Positions 50,667 to 62,510 of a stretch of DNA of 64,000 bases are shown here, piece by piece. The stretch comes from Tetrahymena thermophila SB210 (Eukaryota; Ciliophora; Oligohymenophorea; Hymenostomatida; Tetrahymenidae). The first letter of the stretch is position 1. Every line of letters starts with the position of its first letter. Below the pieces are notes generated by a model that saw only the letters and a program-made list of their open reading frames with translations, made no database searches and had not been told where the DNA came from. Position numbers and translations under genes: made by a program. The stretch covers positions 372,001 through 436,000 of the forward strand of contig NW_002476326.1 in assembly GCF_000189635.1 (NCBI RefSeq), in the 5' to 3' direction.

Positions 50667-53600
50667 TTTTTATTTCTAAAACAATTACTTTAACAATCAG
50701 TCAATAACTAAAAATAAATTTCCATGATCTTCTAAATTGTTCTAATTTATTTTCCTAACAATAATTAATCAGGAAACGATATTTTTGACAATTTTACAAA
50801 TAAATTATTACATAATTTAATTAAATTCATTCTTTTAAAACTGATAATATCTAAAACCTACATTAATTATTTTATTAAATTTATTTTAAATTATATCAAT
50901 TAAAATACTTATTCTTATTGTACATCTTAAGCAAGGTTTTTTTATTTTACAAGTTATTACGTGGTACTATTTATTTACCAACTAAACATCATATCAAGTA
51001 TTTATTTACTTTTTTTCATGTCTAAAAAATTGATATCTCTGAATATATTCTCAAATATTCTAATCAAAAATGATTATGAAGCATAGATTATTGTGAGTTT
51101 TTGAGTATATTCTTATATTTTCATTCAAATTATATATATTCTACCATCTTTAGTCTAAACACGATCATAAAAATATTTATTTAGCAATCAAAAATTTAGA
51201 TTATTTTGTTCATAAAATTATAATTTTAATTCTCATAAATTATTAGCTAAAATTTTAATTAGATTTAAGAATAGATCTAGTACAAATTTAGTTTTATCCA
51301 AATTTATAATTAAATGGTTAATAATTATATTTGTAAATTTATTAAAAAGAGCAAATTATTTTTAGAAATTATAAAACAATTAATTTTACTGAAAAAAAAA
51401 TTATAAAACATTTTTTAAATAAATTTTATAAAAAATATATCATTCAATATTTATATAAAAATTTTCAATAATCAAATATCTTAATTAAGTTTTTATGTAC
51501 AAAACATTTTTATTTTCTTCCATCAATATCATAACATAAATATTAAATTAAAAGTAAAAAGATAATTATTTATAATCAAAAATGATTGATACCAAATTAT
51601 AAAGATTATTAAAAATAAAATTCCATTTTTTATTTTTCCAAAAGAAAAATTTAATTTCTTATTACTAAAATTTTTGATTAAAATTTAAAAAAACAATCTA
51701 AATTAAAATGATTAATAACATATGTTCTATTGAAAATATATTTCAATTATTATATATAGAAATGAGTAAAAATGAATAATAAATCTGCAAATAAGTACTT
51801 GAGTATCTAAATTGTTATTTTAGCAATTATAGAAATGTAAATAACGAATTAAAAATAAATATTTATAAAATTAAAAGTATTTTTTTTAATCACAAACAAA
51901 TAACAAATAAAAATTAATTTCAAATTTGAATAAATTTATTTTTTACTTAATTTTATAATCTGAATTAAGTTAATAAAATAACTAATTCATAAATTTAAAT
52001 AATTTTAGAGTAAAATTACATTTTCTTTGAAAAATTAAAAATGTTAAAAAAATATAAAATAAAATTTATTTTGAAGATTTTTTTATTTTTATTAGATAAG
52101 AATTAAAAATTGTTTTAGTTTATTCATATTTATTAATTAAAATTAATTTCTCATTTATAAAATAAAAAATTAAATATCCAAAATTAACTTACATTTAATT
52201 CATATCTAAATAGCAAAATAATAATTTATTTCATAATTATTATTTAAATATTTTAAAAGTATTTTATATAAAATTTATTTGTATAAATTACTAATAAAAT
52301 AATTAAAAGTAATAACCCTAACCTGTAGATTTAAAGTTAAAAATCAATATTTATAAGGTTTCTTAATTATGAATAAAATATTACTTACAAAACTATTTTA
52401 TTTTCTTTCTATTAAAGAATAAAAAACAATATTTTATTCATTTTCTTTTTTAGAAAATAATAAATGTTTGTTTAATTTTTACTCTACTTTCTTAAATTTT
52501 ATTTAATTTAACAATTATAAAGGCATTTAAAAAAAAGTTTTTATTTATTTTATGAATATATTTATCAACTTATTTTGTTTACAATGAAGTGTTGGATTTG
52601 AATTTATTTTAAAATTAAAAAAAGTAATTATTTTTAAATTTAATATTTAAGATTTGTAAAATAATTCAAACTATTTAATTTTATTAATATTAAATTTATC
52701 TTGATAAATGAATAGAAAAGTCTATATTTTAGTTTATTATAAAATTAAAAATTTATAAGCTAGCTGATAATTATTTAAGATTAGATTTTAAATTATTTTT
52801 ATTATGTTTTAATAAATATTTTGCTTTGAAGATGAGAATAAATTTTTATGTTTTTAAACAAAAAGTGTATTGAGAATTTTTTATTAAATAAATATATCAT
52901 AAACAATTTTAATCCATAAAAAGTTTTTAAAGTATTAAAATGAATTGATTAATAAAAATTAGTATAATAATAAGTTTTCATAAAATTAGATCTTACAAGT
53001 TACACAAATATAAATGCAAAGATACAGATTTCAAATTTATAACCCTTTGTTAAAATAAAAAGTATTTCCCAATAATAAATTTAACAGCTAATAAATTATT
53101 AATTGATTACATAGTTATGTTAAGTAAAACAAAATGAAAAGATTTAAATATATAATTAATAGAAATATTTATTTAAAAAGTAAGATTGCTTAGCTGATTC
53201 GAGTTTGAAAAATATATTAAGGGGTGTGAAAATTCCATGAAAAATAGTATATTGTGTATCCAGTAATTGAGATATATTTAAAAAAATACCACTTAACAAA
53301 GTATATTACTCAAAAATTGAATTTAAATAATAATATGAAGATTGAGAAACTTAAATATCTTAGTATTAAAATGGGTAAGATATTTTTATATAGCATTAAA
53401 GCATACAATAATCGAAGTTTTGAATTTAAATATTCAGATTATAGGATGTTTTTATTGAGGAGTATTTAATATCCATTAATTTCATTAAAAAAATTGAATG
53501 GCAAAATGATTAAAATTCAAGTAATTGAGGTAGTACAATCATCAATAGATTATTTTTAAAAAGAATATATTTGAAAACAAGTATTTAAAGCTAGAAGTGC

Positions 53601-56600
53601 GTGTTTGTTTTCTAAAGTTTATAATCACATATTTACCTTCTAACAAATTACGAAATACTAATATTTAAAAATACAATTTAGCAATTTATTAATTTTGTGG
53701 AGAATAAGAAATTTATTTGATTGAAACCATCCTCTGTACTAAAATTGTAAAATAAATAACATGACTAAGTTTTTTTTAATTTTACTTAAGATTAAATTTA
53801 TACTGCTCTAATTTTGTTAAATCATATTCTTATTTTCAAACATTATCGTATGTTTCTCTCAATACTGATATTAAAAATAAGTCTATACTTTATGTGGGGA
53901 TTTTATTGTTCTAAGTTAATTTCTATTACTGTGTTAGCGTCTCATTTATTGATTAATTGATACATTCATTATGCCCTAGTAAATATTTAGCCTAGTTTTC
54001 AAAAAATTTTTATTTAAATATTAAGTGTTATAAATCACCAATTATATGCATATTTATATGAACAGGACTTATTTATTTGAACAAGTGTTTTTTTAAAATA
54101 ATACAATCTGATTCTAAATATTTGATGCTTTATAAGTATTTATTTTAACTTAATTTATAAGTAAGCCGAATTAAATTATAGAGTAAAAAATTCAAGTTTT
54201 TCAATATATTTAGCTTTTTTGAATTAAATTGTAAATATTCGAAATAGTTGTTAAAATATTCATAAGAATTTTACAAAAAAATATATCTTAAGCTTATATT
54301 AGAAATTTCCCTCAAAATATTTCGTTAAAATCTTAGACTTTCAAACTTTTTCTTATAAAAATTTAATTTTGTAAAAATGGCATGCAAATAACACTAACAA
54401 AAACATGTAGAAATAATACAAATTTCAATTGTAAAAAAGGGATAAAAACATGTATTTATTTATTTTTTTTCAGCTATATTAAAATCTGTATTTAGGTTGA
54501 TCTATTTTGTTTTGAATACTTGAAACATGCTCTTAAAAATATGATAAAAGCAAAATTAATTCAGCTGACACTATGCTCCTTAAAATCACTCATTCATCTT
54601 GTAAATTTTATTGATTTCTGCTTGCTTGAAAAGAAATCATAAAATGTGATTATTTTGTTGTAAGTTAGAAATTTACAATTTTTAATTTACGCAAATTAGG
54701 TGCTTTTAGAAGGAATTAATAAAATTGTCGATGCATTAATAATAAATAAATATTATACGGAGAGTAATAAATACTCTTATCTATTATAGTCAAATTTTAA
54801 TTGATTATAAACAATTTTTTCTAATTTTCTTTGTTTTTTCTATATCTAAAACGTACACATTAAATTACATTCTCTCATAAAATAAAAGATAAATAATTTA
54901 TTTTATAAATACTTCTCAGAACTTATAAGCAATTATAATTTCATAATTATGGTAAAATTTTCATTAAATTCTTATTTTGATTAACTCAAAACTTTATTTT
55001 TTTTTTTCTTTGTGCTAGTTTAATTTGTTTACTTTCTCTGCTGTTAAATGTGAGTTTTGTTCTATATTTAGAATGATTTTAAGATGATTCTTAAAATAAA
55101 AAGGTGAAAAAAGTGTAATTTAATTGATGTAAAAATGCTTTTATTTGATTAGAAATCAGTACTCTGAAAAGGACTGATCCAAAAATTTTGAACAAGCTTC
55201 TGTTAATAACAATTTTGATATTCGCTTTTTAAAAAATATAATTCGATAAAAAGTTATTATAAAAATGTATTTTTTACACTCTTTAGCATTAGAAATTAAA
55301 TATATATCTACGTTGATAGGGTATGTCCCAGACTACAACATAAGAAGCAGCATAAATTCCAAAAAAAGATTTTCGTTTATTTTCAAAATAGAAAATTATC
55401 ATAGTAGTATTTATTTTATGGGGTTAAGCATGTAAAAGAAGAGACTATACTACTCAAAATCTATTTTGTTTATTATATACTATTTTTTTATAATCAAAAG
55501 TAAATTAGAAAAAATTATTGCTCTCAAGCGATAATAATTGAGTTTACATTGACTCAGCAAAACATATTTTTTTACAACTAATCAACTAAAAACAATTAAT
55601 TAATTCGAAGATATTTTCAATTGTAAGACTCGCATTTCTCACGAGAATTTATAAGCATTAAAAATTCTATATGTAAAAAAGTAAAACTAATCATAAAAAC
55701 TGGGAAATAGAGGAGGAGGAGAACATTTAATTTTGAAGTATTTGTAACAAAATCTAAAAATTTTATTTACGAGCTTTGATCATAAACCCAATAATTAATC
55801 TACAAAACCACCTATTTATTTAATCCTTTTTAATTCATATGCAACCAATCATTTAAAAAATCTCTTTTACAAAATGGTGGACCCCTCAACAAAATAAATC
55901 AAATCTAAGAGTAAATTACTAGTAGTAAATTAGTCTAACAAAGTAAATTAAATGACTGCACCATTTTATCTTTTAAAATATCTAAGAGTTTGTTTAATTT
56001 ATAATAAATATTTAACTTAAAAATTATGATTGAAAGATTAATTCATTATTAGTTTTTTATAATTCTGCTTCCATCATAATCAAATAAAATAAGTATTAAT
56101 ATGATAAATTGATTTTGAATAATAATAATAAATTAAAGGCTAATCGATCCCCAAGGATGATTTTACAAGAGAAATAATTATAATTAAATAATTTCCTTAT
56201 TAAATACTATAAAACCTTAAATCTGAAGTGTAACTGAGCCATTATTTAATTACGGGTTGAGTAAAGATAATAATAATTAACACTTCTCAAAATTAATATG
56301 CTTTAATAAAACTGATTAAAAGGAGTGTAATTGTTAGTAAGTTGTAAATGAGTCTTGTGTCTTGTGAAGGATAATAATTTGTTTATGTATGTAAAATGAT
56401 ATTCACATAATAAACGAATAAAATTTAAAGAATTTGAAAAAAATTATAAGTATGATCTATCGATCAATTTTTTGTAAACCCCTCAACCAATTAAAAGATT
56501 TATTTAATTTATCACACCAACAGATGATATTAATCAATTTATTTAATTACCAAAAAACTCTCATACTTTTAATTAAAAAAATAATATCGATTGCTAAAAA

Positions 56601-56986
56601 TAAATTTATAAGGGCACATATATAATTTTTAATAAGGATTATTTATTTTCATCAACAGAACAGAATCACAAATTTTAGTGAATCTTGCATACTATTTAGC
56701 TTTATTAATAAAAAAATTGATGACATTAGTACTCTCCAAATTTATTAACTGTAAGAAGGAATATAAAATGATTTGACTATTAAAAAAATAAAAATGAGTA
56801 CCTAACTCTCTCTTTTTTTATTATAATTGTTTTTTTCTTTTTGATCAAATTATTTAACAACTAACAATTGTAATTTATCTTACCGCAATAATCAAAATTT
56901 TGAAAATAATTTGATTTGCAGATTTTATTAAATTGTTAGATCATATTTAAGGTATTTTAACAAAAATAAGGAATGTTTGCTTTTTT

Positions 56987-57655
56987 ATGCGAGATAGCAA
57001 GGTGAGCTGATAGCCAACTATTTCTATAAAATGAAAATAAAGTTGATTCATTGAAGTGAATCTTTTCATCTATTACGATTTATAATTTCAGGTGATAGAA
57101 AGATTAATTTGTAGAACGGAAGAGCTGCTTTACAGTCTAAAAGAATATCGCTTGACTCAAAATAGAAGTTAGTAAAAAGGAGATATTCCGTCATTATTGA
57201 TATTGTTTTAAACTTGCTCCAAAAATATCGCGCAACATCTACCTTTACCAGATCTAAATTTAATGATAAGACTACTATTAATCGTCATAAGAAACTGCAT
57301 GGAAAATAGCTTGATATTTAAATTTTTTCCTTTCATAATTTGTATAAGTATATCATCAAATTAAAAGGGATAGTAATTAAGATATCAATTAACACAAGAT
57401 TCCTTCTAAAATATTGTGAAATTTCAATTTAATTATTAAAGATGCTTTTAAAATAAATTATTTCTTACTGTCGCAGTTATGGATGAATAATAAAGATTAA
57501 CAACAAGTACGAGTGAATACCAAATAAATTAACGGTATTAAAACTTTGGATTTTACTTCTTCTCTTAAAAACAAAAATATATTTAAGAATCTACAGGTAG
57601 ACCTATTGCAACTGGTTTAACTTTTTTACCAAATATTACTATAAGTGCTGGATGA
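56987..57655 (+). CDS. Weak candidate small gene, unrecognised
   Basis: A short first exon (ATG at 56987, MRDSK) could splice through an intron at 57002-57091 (GTGAGC to TTTCAG) into a TGA-free frame of 188 codons ending at 57653-57655, giving 192 residues. The translation is less biased than surrounding random frames: it contains Arg, Glu, Pro and Gly, for example VIERLICRTEELLYSLKEYR and LPLPDLN. It matches no family I know. Because only TGA stops, frames this long arise by chance in a 12-kb AT-rich region, so it may be spurious or a decayed gene. Confidence 0.2.
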
Positions 57656-60600
57656 AATAGCTTAAATTTTAAATAATATTCAATAAAAGTTTGGAGAAAG
57701 GTAAAATAGATATATAGATAGCTAATCGGTGAGATAGAATTTTATTTATTTACACATATTTACTTATATTTAACAACAAAATACATGACACAAACTAACT
57801 TTTAAGTCTAATTATAATTCTAATAAATAGTCCTTTAATTAATTTCTCAGCTATTTATATTTAGCACCTCTTTAAAAAATTATGCTGAGTTTCTTATACT
57901 TTCTTTCTAAAGACATTTCTTATTATATGTGATCTTTAAAAATCTTTATTTTTAAACAATTAAAAACTTAAAAACTGATCGATCGATCAATCATTAATTT
58001 TTTAAAAAAGCTTCATTCTATTTTTAAATTTTTATTTAAGGTGGAGTACACTTATATAAAAATAATGTTAAGTTATCATATTCTGGATTTCTAATTTTCA
58101 TTAAAGTGCTTAACCCTGCTTAAGTAACCATTTTAAAGCAATTTAAGAACAGCTATCTTAACATAAAATTCAATAATTTTTTTTCTTAAACTTAATTGAA
58201 AAAATAACAAATAACAATTTAAAAAAAAACACATTGTTTATCTTAGACCTCTAATTCAAAAATCTTTGACACTTTTTGATAATAATTTTGTTTTATTGGT
58301 AGTTTAATTCAATAAATTATTTAATTTCGATAAAGCTGAAAGATAAATACTGTTAAAATTTTGAATTCCAAATGAGTTTAATCTTTGAATAAAAAGTTTT
58401 TTTGAGTTATTTTAAATCCATTAATTCAATTTCGCTTTAAATTTTGGGGGTTTATTGGTATCAAAATTACATAGAGCAGTCTGATTTAAAATTTTGATCA
58501 AATTTACATTTAATGTATCAATATGTAAATAGGGCGCTAATTTTTAATAATCATAAATCTAGAGAGTATGGGAAAAATAAAGTATATTTTATTAATAAAT
58601 TTTCTAAGCAGCGACTTACATTTAATAATATTGAATATTATACAATATGCATGGCCAAGAATGTATTATGTTGTAACAAAATTAAATGAAAAAATATAAG
58701 AAAGAGGAGGGGAAAATAGGTAACTTTATAGAGTTTAAAGTAAATATATTATTTACAAATTTATTTTTTAATGTATTTAAAGTTGTTTGATTGTCTTTTC
58801 TTCCTCCCTTTCTTCCTCCTTTTTCAATTAATTAATTATAATTTTTTATGGGTAGGCTAATTATTCAAACGCATTATTTGTTAATTAATGATGCTGAGAT
58901 GAAATCAAAAAGGTTATACCTTAATATTCATAAGAATACATTCATCAAAAAGTAAAATATTCTCTTTGTTTTAAAGTAAAATATTCTGCGATAAGTTTTT
59001 TAAGGTTTTTTAAAAAGAAATTTCAACTAATTTTTTGTTGTTGATAACTTCTCCTTAAAATTTATTTAAAATGAAAGATAAATGAGATAGATGCCTGAAT
59101 TTTTAAAAAAGACAAATAATGTAAGATCAAATAATATTAAAATTAAATATGACTCTTTAAATTTATAAATTAATCATAATATTGCATTTTGGAGTAAAAT
59201 TGATGTAAGAGGTATAGTGAAATTCTATTTATAAATCCCGACAATTACTAAATTGATTTCAAATAGAGTGGACTTTTCAATACTTAGATTTAGAAAATAA
59301 GAATCAAATTAATTAGGTAATCTTTATGTGGAAGAATATCTATCATAAAAATCTTTATTATAACAAGAATAATTATTATTTATCTTAATAATAATTCTAG
59401 TTTATCTAAAATAATTATTAAAAAAATTTCAATACCAAAGATTATTTTATTTACTTATTCAAAACTTAAAAACTAAATCAACTGCAGTTAATTTAATAAT
59501 ATATTTATATTAACGTTTATAGTATTTTGTTAACAGCAATATAAATGAATCAATAGCAAACAAATGCTAGTGGAATAAAGCTAAGATTAAAAAATATCAA
59601 CTTGAAATTTGAAGATTGTAAAATTAATCTTCATGAATGTATTAATGATAAAAAATCAACTTATTACATTCTTATCATAAATTAGAAGCAGCTATAGCTT
59701 GGTATAAAAAAGAAAAATGCACTAGCTCACCCATAACATCAAATTAATTAATTAATATTTTATTAATAAAGATCTAAAAATAGCAAGAATTATTTATTAC
59801 ATTTATTCACAAGGCGAGAAATGATAAAAACAAACAAACCAATCTTATTAATTTTCTATATATTAAATTAATCTATTTACATTAAAAAATATTCTTTTAT
59901 TAATATCCAATTATTCCTTTGGTGTTACTCTAATATTATATGTAAGGGTTAGATTTTTTAATGGTATTGATTTATTAATTAATAATAATCTGTTTCAAGT
60001 ATTATAGTAAAAAATTGCCTTTTTTTGAATTAATTTTCATGTGCTAAGCTGAGCATAATTTTCGTTTGGTAGCTACAAAGTATGTATATTAAATTATAAA
60101 TATATTATCATAGAATCATTTGTATTTATCATTAAATATAGAGTATGTAATATCCCATTAATGATATTCCTTCAAAGAATACTTTAGCTTACAAGCTATA
60201 ACTATTATTTAATTTGTTTTTTTTTCAAATTAAATAAATGCTATCTACAAAATTGATGAATCACATATCGCTTCTAAACAAAGGATTTTAATGTTGTTAA
60301 TGGACCAAAATTCTATCTTTTTAACTTTAACCTCATCAAATTCTTTGAAAATTTAGTCCATTGATATACAAATATATAGCTGGCTAAACCAATTTCATTT
60401 ATGAAGATTTTAATTAATAAACGCATTTCATTCTAGTTTATGAAAATTTATAAATTTATTTATTAGAATCAAAATTTTTACCTGTTTTAATTTAGCCAAG
60501 ATCACTGCATAAGCTTTAAAAGAGTTATTTAAAATTAATTTTAAGTTACAATACAAATAAAGAGACATGTCTTTCTTAGTAATAGTGAGAGCTGCATGTT

Positions 60601-60962
60601 TTAATTAATATTAAAAGTTCGACCTTTTAACTTTATGAATAAGGGAATTTTAAATTTTTGCTTATGAAAAGACAGCAAAAAACTTCTTGATAATTAAAGA
60701 TTAATCTTTATTTACTTAATTTCAATACCAAATTCTTCATTTTATTAGTTACCATCTCATATAAGTATAAATAAATTGATATTCTTCCTTTTATGAGAGA
60801 TTAAATATATATTTGCTTATTTTATTAATGTATTTATATGTTAATAATTAGTAAATGCCCATTTAGATTGTTAATTTTAAATATAATTAGTTGGTTTATA
60901 AATTGATATTATTTTGTAAGGAGGTAAAATAAGCTCGTCAAAATTATATATTTGAAATGTGT

Positions 60963-61497
60963 TCATTTAGCAGTTAATTCCAAAAATTAGTCTTGTTTGC
61001 TAAACTCAGAGATAGAATTAATTGGCTAATATTTCAAAAATTTAAAGGAACTTTTTGTTGTTAGAACAAACTAAGCAAGTATAAAAATAGAAAAATTTTA
61101 GAAATTTTAAATAACCAATATGTTATTGTATTGATAAGCTTTTAGTGCAAAACTGATTTTTGTAAATAAGACAATTTATGTGAGTAATTGATTTGCGACA
61201 TCGAGATATGATGATTATGATGATGTAGCTTTGCATAATTATTCAAATTTTAGAAGAATATTTTGATATCCTATTATCTATCGAAAGTGATTGATGGACT
61301 CTATCTAACTACATGGGGAGTAGTTTTTATTTATTTAATGAGTGTTGTAGCTGTAAATCAATGCAAAAATAAATTAAATATATTTAAATATCTCAAGCGA
61401 CTCAACAAAACAACATAAGTATTTTTATTATACTTAGTTCTTTGTATTTTATGGAGGGTAATATATTATTGGAAGTAACTTACATTTAGAAATTCAT
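60963..61497 (-). CDS. Weak candidate small gene, unrecognised
   Basis: A 14-nt first exon (ATG at 61497-61495, MNFQ) has a consensus donor GTAAGT. Together with an acceptor TTTACAG it defines an intron at 61351-61483, and the joined frame reads 133 residues to TGA at 60965-60963. The middle (about 61150-61330) looks protein-like, with YLDVANQLLTQ and NHFRQIIGYQNILLKFEQLC. The second half is hydrophobic and AT-driven and could be intron or spacer. No family is recognised and there is little Gly or Asp, so this is only a candidate. Confidence 0.25.
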
Positions 61498-62510
61498 TAA
61501 TTTCATTTTTTGTAAGCTATTATAAAGACTCATACGCATAATATGGGAGCGAATTGTTGGGTAAATTAGCTTAAGTTTGTGGAAAAAAAGAGTAGCAATT
61601 TAAAAATATTAATGGAGAAGAGAAGGTGAAATAGACTTGTAAGCGAAATCATCTCAAAAAATAAGCAATATTAAAAACGTGGATTAGAATTATAGGGGAC
61701 AGAAAAAAATGATTAAATATTGAGTGTATTGTGTGATTTTTGAATTGACTTGAACAGAGAGAAATGGACTATTTAGAAAAAGAGATTCAGATTTTATTGG
61801 ATTAAAAAATAATTAAATTTTGAAGTCATTTACATTAAAATTGAAAACAATTTGTGGAACTAAGGTGATTTTGTATATACAAATATCTGATTGGTGTAAA
61901 TAATTAATAAAAGAAAGGTATTTTATGTATTCTGAATAAATCTAATAATATATGGTTCGCTTGCTTGCTTGCCTATGTATGTATGCATGAGCTGTTTCTT
62001 TTTCTTTTTTTATTTAATTTTTAATAAGAAAATATTTGAAGAAGGCAAAAAATAAGCAAGGAGTAATATCATTAACTTTATTAAATTTTACGAAAAAAGA
62101 CAATTAATTCAAAAGGGAAGATTAGTTAAATTAAAATAAATGATCAAATTTTTTGGGATGGATGGGGTATGCGAAAATTTAAAATAAGAGAAGAAATCAT
62201 CCAAAAAAGAGAAGAAAATCAAACAATATAATTTGAAAATGAGACGTCTGTCTGTCTTAATTATCAAAAATTTAATAAAATAATGAAATATCCCAAAAAC
62301 CTTAATTAAGATTAAAAAGAGTTCTAAAGAAAAGAAAAAATTAGTAATAAATAATCAAAAAAAATTTAATAAAAAAAACTTTATTGTCGCAAAAAAAAGA
62401 AATCTTCATAGTACATCGAAGATTTAATACTCAAAATTCATTTAGAATTGCCAACATAATTTAAAACCAACCTTTGAAAAGAGAGAAAGAGTACCCCTCA
62501 AACTAATTAA

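Larger units (their letters stand above)
50443..62510. other. 12-kb gene-poor AT-rich region
   Basis: I recognise no conserved protein, tRNA or rRNA here. From about 50700 to 53200 the sequence is nearly pure A/T. Composition rises slightly at about 53200-53600, 55300-55900, 56980-57700 and 60950-61700, where weak small-gene candidates lie. Microsatellites include (TAAC)4 at 50649-50666, (GATC)3 at 57977-57988, (GCTT)3 at about 61959-61972 and (TCTG)2-3 at about 62247. The last 400 bases before 62511 are an A-rich leader of the next gene. There are no telomeric C4A2 runs, so it does not look like a chromosome end. Confidence 0.5.

Noticed and set aside
53254..53569. Open frame of about 100 codons on the plus strand
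   Set aside because: It has no good start, no recognised motif, and lies in the gene desert, where such frames occur by chance.
59545..59970. 142-codon frame starting with an ATG on the plus strand
   Set aside because: The first 50 residues look mildly protein-like, but the rest is AT-driven, there is no homology, and chance frames of this length are expected.
62463..62477. Possible chromosome breakage sequence (AAACCAACCT core)
   Set aside because: It matches the remembered 15-bp Tetrahymena consensus at only 11 positions, failing at the conserved 3' part, and lies 34 nt before a start codon inside an open locus with no telomeric sequence nearby.
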